Below, one piece after another: positions 1-6,481 of a stretch of DNA of 6,580 bases (position 1 is the stretch's first letter; each line of letters starts with the position of its first letter). The translations under genes were made by a program, and so were the position numbers. Source of the stretch: JANNHK01 sp034408875 (lineage in GTDB: Bacteria; Actinomycetota; Acidimicrobiia; IMCC26256; PALSA-610); contig JAWXCJ010000161.1 in the NCBI GenBank assembly GCA_034408875.1, positions 1-6,580 of the forward strand, given 5' to 3'. Below the pieces are notes generated by a model. It searched no databases. It was given only the letters and a program-made list of their open reading frames with translations, and had not been told where the DNA came from.

Positions 1-7
1 AGCTTGT

Positions 8-979
8 TCAGCTTCGGCGGCGGTGTCGTGTCAGGCGCGACCACGTGTTCTCTCCTCGAGGGTACCAAGCGTGCATCTTCTGGAGGCCTTCGCGCAGCGT
101 TATGGTCGGTTCCCACCCGAGCAGCGTGCGAGCCCGCGTGATGTCGGGACGGCGCCGCACAGGGTCGTCGACCGGGAGGGGTGCGAAGACGATATCGGAT
201 GAAGACCCGGTGACCTCGCGCACGAGGTCGGCGAGTTCGAGCATCGTGAACTCGCCCGGATTCCCGATGTTCACCGGTTCGGCGAGGTCGGAGTCGAAGA
301 GCGCGAGGATCCCGCGCACCTCGTCGTCGACGTAGCAGAACGACCGCGTCTGCGTGCCGTCGCCGTAGACGGTGAGCGGCGTTCCCTCGACCGCCTGCAC
401 GAGGAAGTTCGACACGACACGCCCGTCGGACGGACGGAGCCGCGGGCCGTACGTGTTGAAGATACGGACGATGTGCGTCTTCGTGCCGTGCAACCGGTGG
501 TACGTGATCGTCATCGTCTCCGCGAACCGTTTCGCCTCGTCGTACACCGACCGGGGCCCTGTCGGGTTGACGTTGCCGTTGTAGGTCTCGGGCTGCGGAT
601 GCACTTCGGGGTTGCCGTAGACCTCGCTCGTCGACGCGAGCAGGAAGCTCGCGTCGTGGGCACGCGCGAGTTCCAGCGCGTTGCGAGTACCGAGCGACGA
701 CACGTCCATTGTCTCGAGCGGAATCTGCAGGTACTCCGGCGGGCTCGCCGGGCTCGCGAAGTGCAACACGCCGTCGACTGCACCGGTCACGGGAATCTGT
801 TTCGACACGTCGGCGATGACGAGTTCGAAGCGCGCGTCGGCTTCGAGTTCCGCGACGTTCTCGCGCCGGCCGGTGCACAGGTTGTCGACCGCGACGACGT
901 CGTCACCCCGATCGAGCAACGCGCGGCAGAGATGGGACCCGACGAACCCGGCGCCGCCGGTGACAACGATACGAGCCAC
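8..979 (-). CDS. uxs: UDP-glucuronate decarboxylase (UDP-xylose synthase), extended SDR family
   Basis: Converts UDP-glucuronate to UDP-xylose with a tightly bound NAD+, in the cytoplasm. The 323-residue protein is a complete extended short-chain dehydrogenase. It opens with the Rossmann motif TGGAGFVG (residues 7-14), followed by VDNLCTG (31-37). STSEVYGNPEVHPQ (116-129) and the catalytic pair Tyr146/Lys150 in YDEAKR come next, then RIFNTYGPR (172-180) and GRVVSNF (186-192). These blocks match the UXS subfamily closely, including the STSEVYG-PEVHPQ and NP-GPR-YDE-KR signatures, and argue against a GalE epimerase or dTDP-glucose dehydratase. There is no membrane anchor, so it resembles the soluble UXS type. 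The C-terminus is short and basic (RHRRRS). The start is GTG at 979, directly after the TGA of ugd with no spacer, which implies translational coupling. The upstream enzyme supplies its substrate. No better alternative is apparent. Confidence 0.93.
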   Translation of the reverse strand: MARIVVTGGAGFVGSHLCRALLDRGDDVVAVDNLCTGRRENVAELEADARFELVIADVSKQIPVTGAVDGVLHFASPASPPEYLQIPLETMDVSSLGTRNALELARAHDASFLLASTSEVYGNPEVHPQPETYNGNVNPTGPRSVYDEAKRFAETMTITYHRLHGTKTHIVRIFNTYGPRLRPSDGRVVSNFLVQAVEGTPLTVYGDGTQTRSFCYVDDEVRGILALFDSDLAEPVNIGNPGEFTMLELADLVREVTGSSSDIVFAPLPVDDPVRRRPDITRARTLLGWEPTITLREGLQKMHAWYPRGENTWSRLTRHRRRS

Positions 980-2275
980 TCAGCGCCGCCCGACGCCGTC
1001 GTAGCGGAACCCGTACCGCCGCATCGCGGCCGGGTCGAGCAGGTTGCGGGCGTCGACGATCGCCGGATTGCGCAACGAGTCACGGACGCGGTCGAAGTCG
1101 AGCCACCGGAACTGGTCCCACTCGGTCAGCACGGCCACGACATCGGCGCCGGCAGCCGCTTCGTACGGGTCGGCGGCGATGTCGAGCCCGGGCACCTCGC
1201 GCGCGGCGCGTTCGCCTGCGGCGGGGTCGTACCCGCGCACGGCTGCACCCTGTTCGAGCAGCCGCCGCGTGATCGCCAGCGCCGACGACTCGCGCAGGTC
1301 GTCGGTGCCGGCCTTGAATGTGAGCCCCCACACCGCGACGACTGCTTCCGAGAGGGAACCGCCGGCGCCGTTCGTGATCTTCTCGACGATGCGTTCGCGT
1401 TGGGCCCGGTTGACCTGGATGACGCCGGCCAGGAGCTCGAAGTCGGAGTCGGCCTGGTTCGCCGTGTGGAGCAGCGCGGCGACGTCCTTGGGGAAGCACG
1501 AGCCCCCGTAGCCGGGGCCGGGCTGGAGGAACTGGAAGCCGATGCGCGGGTCGTAGCCCATGCCGAGCGCAACCTCGCGTACGTCGGCGTCGACGGCTTC
1601 GCACAAGTTCGCGATCGCATTGATGAACGAGACCTTGGTCGCGAGGAACGCGTTCGACGCGTACTTGATCATCTCCGCCGACGCGGGATCGGTGACGAGC
1701 ACGGGCGATTGGACCTTGCGGTACAGGTCGGACACGCGCACCGCGGCGCCGGGGTCGTCGCAGCCGATCACGATACGGTCGGGGTGCAGAAAGTCGTGCA
1801 CGGCCTGACCTTCGCGGAGGAACTCGGGGTTCGACGCGACCGTGACATCTTCGGCCCGGGCGCCGGACTCGGAGAGCACCCGTTGCACGAAGCGGGTCGA
1901 GCCGACCGGCACGGTCGACTTCGTGACGACGACGGTTCCCGGTTGGAGCACGCCCGCGATCTCGCGCGCGACATCCTCGACGAAGGAGAGGTCGGCACTC
2001 CCGTCGGCGCTCTCGGGGGTCTGCACGCACAGGAACACGACGCCGGCGTCGAGCACTGCGTTCGTAGCGCCCAGCACGAAGCGCAGGCGCCGCGAGGCGA
2101 GTCCCTCGGCGACCAACTCGGGCAGGCCGTCTTCGAGAATCGGCACTTCACCCTTGTTCAACCGCGCGACGCGCTCGACATCGAGGTCGGCGCAGACGAC
2201 ATCGTGGCCGAGGTGCGCGAAGCACGCAGACGTCGTCAAGCCGACGTAACCCGCCCCGATGACCGCAACTTTCAC
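980..2275 (-). CDS. ugd: UDP-glucose 6-dehydrogenase
   Basis: Oxidises UDP-glucose to UDP-glucuronate in two NAD+-dependent steps in the cytoplasm. The 431-residue length is normal for the family. The N-terminal Rossmann motif is GAGYVG (residues 7-12). The central region has TKSTVPVGST (118-127) and SNPEFLREG (148-156), then EMIKYASNAF (201-210) with Lys204 and Asn208. The catalytic loop GPGYGGSCFPKD (253-264) contains nucleophile Cys260. The C-terminal UDP-binding domain contains the FKAGTDDLRES block (320-330). All the expected active-site residues are present. GDP-mannose dehydrogenase is related, but this form followed by a UXS gene points to UDP-glucose. The start is GTG at 2275, chosen because MKVAVIGAGYVGL is the usual N-terminus. 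No clear Shine-Dalgarno precedes it. The gene abuts uxs downstream and follows the second LCP gene by 48 bases, so it sits inside the operon. Confidence 0.95.
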   Translation of the reverse strand: MKVAVIGAGYVGLTTSACFAHLGHDVVCADLDVERVARLNKGEVPILEDGLPELVAEGLASRRLRFVLGATNAVLDAGVVFLCVQTPESADGSADLSFVEDVAREIAGVLQPGTVVVTKSTVPVGSTRFVQRVLSESGARAEDVTVASNPEFLREGQAVHDFLHPDRIVIGCDDPGAAVRVSDLYRKVQSPVLVTDPASAEMIKYASNAFLATKVSFINAIANLCEAVDADVREVALGMGYDPRIGFQFLQPGPGYGGSCFPKDVAALLHTANQADSDFELLAGVIQVNRAQRERIVEKITNGAGGSLSEAVVAVWGLTFKAGTDDLRESSALAITRRLLEQGAAVRGYDPAAGERAAREVPGLDIAADPYEAAAGADVVAVLTEWDQFRWLDFDRVRDSLRNPAIVDARNLLDPAAMRRYGFRYDGVGRR

Positions 2276-2323
2276 CCGGCCATGTTACGAGGGATAGAAA
2301 GGTGCCCTGTTCATGGGGGGCGG
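2276..2323 (-). other. 48-base gap between second LCP gene and ugd
   Basis: This is the largest gap between genes inside the window. No convincing promoter, terminator hairpin or strong ribosome binding site is visible. On the minus strand, TAACAT and CTATCC are only loosely like a -10 box and have no paired -35. A possible 4-base GCCC/GGGC pairing is too weak to call a terminator. A three-codon frame, ATG GCC GGG TGA, starts at 2283 and ends across the GTG start of ugd; it is most likely chance. Confidence 0.5.
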
Positions 2324-3766
2324 CTAGCAACCCGAGACGGGGAACGCGCCTTCGCCACCGGGATTCGGCGGCGGCCCACTGGTCGTGGTCGTTTCCGGAA
2401 CCGGCGTGGTTGCGGATGCCTCGGCCTCGGCCGGCGCCCCGGTCGCGGGCGGCGCACCCACGGAGTCGAAGTCGCGACCCACGACGACCACGACGTCGGC
2501 GTCGGGTGTCTCGTCGAGCGGGACGAGTTCGCCCGCGCCGCCCAGGCTCGCGAGGACGAGCAGCGCCTTCGACTCGTCACCGGGGCCGTGCCGGACCAGC
2601 GTGACCTCGTAGTCTTGGCGGTCGGCGTTGTCGGGCGGCTCGACGCCGTCGAAGCCGATCTCGACGAGCCCGTCGAGCACGACACGAGCCCGACCACCCA
2701 CTCCCGAACCGTTTTCGACCTTCACACTCACTTCGGCCGGCTCGACATCGGTGGGGACTTCGATTTCGGATCCACCGCCGCCGAACGCGGAGAGTCGGTC
2801 GAAGATCGGCTGCGCTTCGCTCTCGATGAGCACGAGCGCCGCCTGCCCGTCGATGCGTTCGGGCGTCGTCGGCAGGGTCACCATGTCGAGCGCGGCCGGA
2901 TCGACGTCGCGGAACGCGTTGATGAGGGCGCGCAGGTCGTTCGTACTGAGACTCGGGTCGAGGCGCAGATTGCCGACAGCCTCGTTCAGGATGTCGGTGA
3001 TCTTCAACGGGTTCCGGAACCCGGACCGCACGGCCTCGTCGGCCAGCGAACGGATGAAGTACTGCTGGCGCCGGATACGCCCGATGTCGGCGGTGCCGTC
3101 GGTCTCCCAGTCGTCGTTGACGAGTGACTGGTACTCGCGCGAACGGACGTACTGCAGCGCCTGGTTCCCGTCGAGCTCGAAGCATCCCGCCGACGCGATG
3201 TCGAGACCCGTCTGCACATCGCGCGCCGCAGTCGGGAAGAAGATCGGGACATTGCCGATCGCGTCGACGAGATTGCGGAATCCGTCGAAGTTCACCTCGA
3301 GGTAGTGGTGAATCTCGATGCCAAAGTTCTGTTGAATGGTGTCGACGACGCGTTGGGGCCCCTCGTTGAACGCGGCGTTGATCTTGGCGGTGCCGAGACC
3401 CGGGATATCGACCCACAGGTCGCGTGGGAACGACACGAGGAAGCCGCTCTTCTCGTCGGGGTCGACGTGGGCGATCATGATCGTGTCGGATCGCTGCCCG
3501 CCGGCGTCGCCCGTCTCGCCGAAGTGCGCGGCGTCTTCCGCGTTCTCTACGAACTCGCGCGTGTCCGAGCCGATGATGAGAAAGTTCGCGGGCTCTCCCT
3601 TTTTCTGTTCGTCGAGTTCGAGCCCTTCGACGCGTTCCGCCGAGTCAACCGCGTCGTTGACGAACCAGTACGCGTAGCCGATTCCGCTCGCGGTGAGTCC
3701 GAACGACAACACGAGCGCCAAGACGAAACGCTGAAGGAACGCACGCAGCGACGTCGGCGAATTCAC
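2324..3766 (-). CDS. LCP (LytR-CpsA-Psr) family glycopolymer transferase with LytR_C domain, second copy
   Basis: LCP enzymes act on the outer face of the membrane and transfer undecaprenyl-linked glycopolymers to peptidoglycan or, in some actinobacteria, to protein. This 480-residue copy has a short N-terminus, one membrane segment (about 12-35), then the LCP core. Motifs are GSDTR (66-70), RSDT (92-95), SFPRD (112-116), Asn130 in KINAAF, IHHYLEV (152-158), the Arg208/Arg210 pair in QYVRSR, and RIRRQQYF (230-237). A LytR_C domain (about 344-431) opens with VKVENGSG. A Pro/Thr/Ala-rich tail ends in Gly-Cys. Its only cysteines are Cys195 and the C-terminal Cys480. The start is GTG at 3766; an in-frame TGA lies three codons upstream and no later Met precedes the membrane segment. 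A weak AGGG lies 10 bases upstream. It is clearly paralogous to the preceding gene. The glycopolymer and acceptor are unknown. Confidence 0.93.
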   Translation of the reverse strand: MNSPTSLRAFLQRFVLALVLSFGLTASGIGYAYWFVNDAVDSAERVEGLELDEQKKGEPANFLIIGSDTREFVENAEDAAHFGETGDAGGQRSDTIMIAHVDPDEKSGFLVSFPRDLWVDIPGLGTAKINAAFNEGPQRVVDTIQQNFGIEIHHYLEVNFDGFRNLVDAIGNVPIFFPTAARDVQTGLDIASAGCFELDGNQALQYVRSREYQSLVNDDWETDGTADIGRIRRQQYFIRSLADEAVRSGFRNPLKITDILNEAVGNLRLDPSLSTNDLRALINAFRDVDPAALDMVTLPTTPERIDGQAALVLIESEAQPIFDRLSAFGGGGSEIEVPTDVEPAEVSVKVENGSGVGGRARVVLDGLVEIGFDGVEPPDNADRQDYEVTLVRHGPGDESKALLVLASLGGAGELVPLDETPDADVVVVVGRDFDSVGAPPATGAPAEAEASATTPVPETTTTSGPPPNPGGEGAFPVSGC

Positions 3767-3798
3767 GGTGCATCAACCCTAGCGATCTCACCCACCGG
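3767..3798 (-). other. 32-base gap between the two LCP genes
   Basis: The gap is too short for an independent promoter that I can recognise. The minus strand carries AGGG at 3780-3777, ten bases before the GTG at 3766, a weak ribosome-binding candidate. An ATG at 3773 is in the wrong frame for the LCP protein and is not its start. Confidence 0.4.
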
Positions 3799-5316
3799 TT
3801 ACGGGCATCCGACGAGCGGTCCGCCCGTCTCGGGATCGACCGGAACGTAGTCGGTGTTCGCCGCCGAAACGGGTCGGGTCGTCGTCGTGGTCGTGGGCGC
3901 CGCCGAGGTCTCGGGAGCCGTCGCGCCGGGCCCCAACGTGGGTGCCGGGGTCGGCGCCGTCGTGGCGACGGGCTCGGCCTTGAGCGGGGCGACGAGGTCG
4001 TCCCAGTCCTCGCCGACGATCACCTCGACGTCGAGGCCCTCGGGCAATCCTTCACGCGCTTCGGTCACGTTCGGGGTTCCGAGGGCCACGGCGACGGTGA
4101 GTGCCTTGCGCACCGCGCCGGGCGAATAGCGCACTTGTGTCAGTGGGTAATCGTCACGATCGGCGTCCGCGGCGGCGCCCACGACTTGGAAGCCGTGCCG
4201 CACAAGCCCGTCGTTCACTTCGGTACCCAAGCCGCGTTCGCCGCTTCCATTGAGCACCCGGACGCGTACTTCTCCCGCGGGCGTGGGTTCGGGCAAGTCA
4301 ATAGTCGGCAAGCCGAATGTACGCAGCCGCGCGAGCAGCGGTGCCGCTTCCTCGTCGATCACGAGTTGGACGTCGGCGCCGCCGCGGTCACCGCTTTCGG
4401 TCGGAATGGTGGCCATCTCGATGCTCGCCGGGTCGAGATCGCGGAACGCGTTGATGAGTCCCTTGATGTCGTTGAGTCCGAGCTGCGAATCGCGCTTCAT
4501 GGAGTCGAACACGTCTGTGACGAGTCGGTACGCCGTGAGCGGGTTGCGCGCGCCCCGGTCGAGCGCCGTGTCGGCCAGGCTGCGCAAGAAGTACTGCTGC
4601 CGTTCGATACGACTGAGGTCGCTGCGGGGATCCTGGCGCCAGCGGTCGCTGTCGGCGTCGTACGCCTCGTAGAAGCGCGACCGGGCGTAGGCGAGTGCCT
4701 GGTTGCCGTCGAGTTCACGGCACCCGGCGTCGGCAACGTCGAGGTTCGACTTGGCGTCGCGCGCCGGGGTGTTGAACTGGATGTCGACACCACCGATCGT
4801 GTCGACGATTTCGCGGAAACCGTCGAAGTCGACTTCGAGGTAATGGTGGATATCGATCGAGAAGTTCTCGCGCAGTGTCTCGATGACGAGCTGCGGGCCG
4901 CCGAGACCATACGCCGCGTTCAGCCGGTCGGAGTCGTAACCGGGGATCTGCACCCACGTGTCGCGCGGGAACGAGACCACGAAGCCCGTCTCGGTTTCGG
5001 GGTCGACGTGCACGACCATGAGGACATCGGACCGTTCACCTTCGACATCACCGAACGCGCCGGCTTCACCCTCGTCGTCGACGATCGCGCGCGTGTCGGA
5101 GCCGACGACGAGGAAGTTCGCCGGTTCACCCTTTTCCTCCGGCGTGAGCACATCGCCGGGAAGGTCGAGCGTTTCGGTCTTGTCGTACTCGCGTTCGAAC
5201 TTGGTGTTGCCCGCGACGACGCCGACCGACGCGACGACAACCACCAGTCCGAACGCGATCGCGAAACGGATGAGGAACTGACCGATTGACGACATTGTTT
5301 TCGGGTGTGGGCTCAC
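3799..5316 (-). CDS. LCP (LytR-CpsA-Psr) family glycopolymer transferase with LytR_C domain, first copy
   Basis: This is a membrane-anchored extracytoplasmic phosphotransferase of the LCP family, 505 residues long. One membrane segment covers about residues 12-36. The LCP core has GSDTR (72-76), RSDV (95-98), SFPRD (115-119), Asn133 in RLNAAY, IHHYLEV (156-162), Arg212/Arg214 in YARSRF, and RIERQQYF (236-243). These Asp/Arg motifs are the ones known in the family to bind metal and the lipid pyrophosphate. A LytR_C domain (about 347-437) contains VRVLNGSGERG. A long Pro/Ala/Thr tail (about 445-480) with a six-Thr run ends LVGCP. The only cysteines are Cys199 and Cys504. The GTG at 5316 overlaps the TGA of the acyl-CoA dehydrogenase gene, suggesting coupled translation. 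An ATG at 5295 (Met8) is an alternative start that still keeps the membrane segment. Neither start has a strong Shine-Dalgarno. The protein aligns along its length with the next gene. Confidence 0.93.
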   Translation of the reverse strand: MSPHPKTMSSIGQFLIRFAIAFGLVVVVASVGVVAGNTKFEREYDKTETLDLPGDVLTPEEKGEPANFLVVGSDTRAIVDDEGEAGAFGDVEGERSDVLMVVHVDPETETGFVVSFPRDTWVQIPGYDSDRLNAAYGLGGPQLVIETLRENFSIDIHHYLEVDFDGFREIVDTIGGVDIQFNTPARDAKSNLDVADAGCRELDGNQALAYARSRFYEAYDADSDRWRQDPRSDLSRIERQQYFLRSLADTALDRGARNPLTAYRLVTDVFDSMKRDSQLGLNDIKGLINAFRDLDPASIEMATIPTESGDRGGADVQLVIDEEAAPLLARLRTFGLPTIDLPEPTPAGEVRVRVLNGSGERGLGTEVNDGLVRHGFQVVGAAADADRDDYPLTQVRYSPGAVRKALTVAVALGTPNVTEAREGLPEGLDVEVIVGEDWDDLVAPLKAEPVATTAPTPAPTLGPGATAPETSAAPTTTTTTRPVSAANTDYVPVDPETGGPLVGCP

Positions 5317-6461
5317 TCGACCGGCAATCCGAGCCCGCGCGCGATCAAGACGCGTTGGATCTCGCTGGTTCCTTCGCCGATCTCGAGGATCTTGGCGTCG
5401 CGGTAGAAGCGCGAGACGGGCGTCTCGTCGATGTAGCCGTACCCGCCGTGGATCTGGACCGCTTCCCGTGTCGCGCTCACGGCGATCTCACTGGAGTAGA
5501 GCTTGGCCATCGCCGCGGCCTGGCGAACCGGGCGGCCCTGGTCGCGCAACCACGCGGCCTTGTAGGTGAGATTGCGGGCGTTCTCGATCGCCACGGCCAT
5601 GTCGGAACACTTGAACGCGACGCCCTGGTACCGGCCGATCGGGCCGCCGAAGGCTTGACGGGTGCCGGCGTGGGCCAACGACGCGTCGAGGCACGCCTGC
5701 GCCATGCCGACCGCGAGCGCCGAGATGGCGATGCGGCCGTCGTCGAGCACTCGGAGAAACGTCTTGAACCCTTCGCCACGGGTGCCGAGCAACTGCTGCT
5801 CCGGAACACGACAGTTCGAGAACACGAGTTCGTGCGTGTCGGATGCGTGCCAGCCCATCTTGCGGTAGGGCGCCATGACCTCGAACCCGGGCGTGCCCGA
5901 GTCGACGACGATGTTCGAGATCTCGTTGTCTCCGGTGCGCGCGGTGATCGTGACGCACTTGGTCATGGGCGTGCCCGAGTTGGTGATGAAGGTCTTCTGC
6001 CCGTCGATGGCCCACACGCCATCAGACTCCCGGAGCACCGCCCGCGTTCTCGTGGCCCCGGCGTCGGAACCGGCCTCGGCCTCGGTCAGGCCGAACGCGC
6101 CCAGTACCTCACCCGCGATCATCGGGACGAGGTACTCCTGCTTCTGTTCCTCGGTTCCCGAGTAGTGGAACGGTGCGGCGCCGAGACTGACCCCGGCTTC
6201 GAGCGTGATGGCCATCGACGCGTCGACGCGCGCGATCTCTTCGATCGCGATGCAGTACGTGATGTAGTCGGCTCCACCACCGCCGTACTCCTCGGGGAAC
6301 GGAAGCCCGAACAGCCCGAGCTTTCCCATGGCCTTCACCGTGTCGACCGGAAACGTGTGGTCGCGGTCCCACGCCTCGGCGTGCGGCGCGATCTCCGCTT
6401 CGGCGAACTCCCGCACGACCTGGCGGAACTGCTCCTGCTCGGAACTCAGGTCGAATTCCAT
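5313..6461 (-). CDS. Acyl-CoA dehydrogenase (FAD-dependent, short/medium-chain type)
   Basis: Introduces the alpha-beta double bond in an acyl-CoA, passing electrons from FAD to electron-transfer flavoprotein; cytoplasmic. The 382-residue length is standard. It starts with the alpha-helical N-terminal domain (MEFDLSSEQEQFR). The first ACAD signature, GLTEAEAGSDAGA, is at about 124-136, and the flavin-contacting DGQKTFITNSG at about 153-163. The C-terminal domain has QIHGGYGY (336-343), then IGEGTSEIQR (361-370), where Glu363 is the expected catalytic base and GTSEIQR the second family signature. The chain length and branching of the substrate cannot be read from sequence, so no symbol is given; it resembles the actinobacterial FadE25/butyryl-CoA dehydrogenase group. 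The ATG at 6461 is preceded by GAGGGA with a seven-base spacing, the best ribosome site in the window and its only ATG-started gene. Its 3' end overlaps the first LCP gene. A metabolic link to the cell-wall genes is not evident. Confidence 0.95.
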   Translation of the reverse strand: MEFDLSSEQEQFRQVVREFAEAEIAPHAEAWDRDHTFPVDTVKAMGKLGLFGLPFPEEYGGGGADYITYCIAIEEIARVDASMAITLEAGVSLGAAPFHYSGTEEQKQEYLVPMIAGEVLGAFGLTEAEAGSDAGATRTRAVLRESDGVWAIDGQKTFITNSGTPMTKCVTITARTGDNEISNIVVDSGTPGFEVMAPYRKMGWHASDTHELVFSNCRVPEQQLLGTRGEGFKTFLRVLDDGRIAISALAVGMAQACLDASLAHAGTRQAFGGPIGRYQGVAFKCSDMAVAIENARNLTYKAAWLRDQGRPVRQAAAMAKLYSSEIAVSATREAVQIHGGYGYIDETPVSRFYRDAKILEIGEGTSEIQRVLIARGLGLPVE

Positions 6462-6481
6462 TACGCCGTCCCTCGCACCAT
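6461..6481 (-). other. Six-codon mini-ORF (MVRGTA) or 3' end of an upstream reading frame
   Basis: On the minus strand an ATG at 6481 is followed by five sense codons and TAA, and the stop shares its last base with the ATG of the acyl-CoA dehydrogenase gene (TAATG). GAGGGA at 6496-6491 lies nine bases before this ATG. The sequence could be a leader peptide coupled to the downstream gene. The same frame stays open back through both repeats to the window edge, so it could instead be the tail of an upstream gene. A chance frame is also possible. No product is claimed. Confidence 0.3.
6469..6474 (-). promoter_or_regulatory. Ribosome binding site of the acyl-CoA dehydrogenase gene
   Basis: GAGGGA on the minus strand lies seven bases before the ATG at 6461. 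It is the clearest Shine-Dalgarno in the window and supports that start. It also partly overlaps a GACGGC segment (6470-6465) that could pair with GCCGTT in the adjacent repeat. Confidence 0.65.

Larger units (their letters stand above)
8..6461 (-). other. Probable five-gene operon: acyl-CoA dehydrogenase, two LCP proteins, ugd, uxs
   Basis: All five genes point the same way. Their junctions are a 4-base overlap, gaps of 32 and 48 bases, and a direct stop-start abutment, with no visible terminator between them. A single transcript entering from the right is the simplest reading. The transcription start is not in the visible sequence or is hidden in the repeats. The unit ends seven bases from the left edge, so further downstream genes may belong to it. 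Confidence 0.7.

Noticed and set aside
2272..2283. Three-codon frame ATG GCC GGG TGA overlapping the GTG of ugd
   Set aside because: It is too short, has no ribosome site in front, and is easily explained by chance.
2276..2323. Promoter or rho-independent terminator between the second LCP gene and ugd
   Set aside because: Only loose -10-like hexamers and a 4-base complementarity are present, with no -35 partner, no strong stem and no T-run.
473..3127. An 884-codon open frame on the plus strand crossing uxs, ugd and the second LCP gene
   Set aside because: The product is a low-complexity Arg/Asp/Val/Glu-rich string with no family motif, and it lies antisense to three genes whose catalytic motifs are intact. 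GC-rich codon bias keeps such antisense frames open.
3771..3773. ATG just upstream of the second LCP gene as a possible start
   Set aside because: It is out of frame with the LCP coding sequence, and an in-frame TGA lies at 3775-3773, so GTG at 3766 is the plausible start.
3865..3985. Repetitive GTC/GTG-rich stretch at the 3' end of the first LCP gene as a possible DNA repeat element
   Set aside because: It encodes the Pro/Ala/Thr-rich linker after the LytR_C domain. The repetition is codon-level low complexity inside an intact gene.
4135..5289. A 384-codon open frame on the plus strand opposite the first LCP gene
   Set aside because: It shows the same antisense shadow pattern and composition, with no recognisable domain, while the LCP gene on the other strand is complete.
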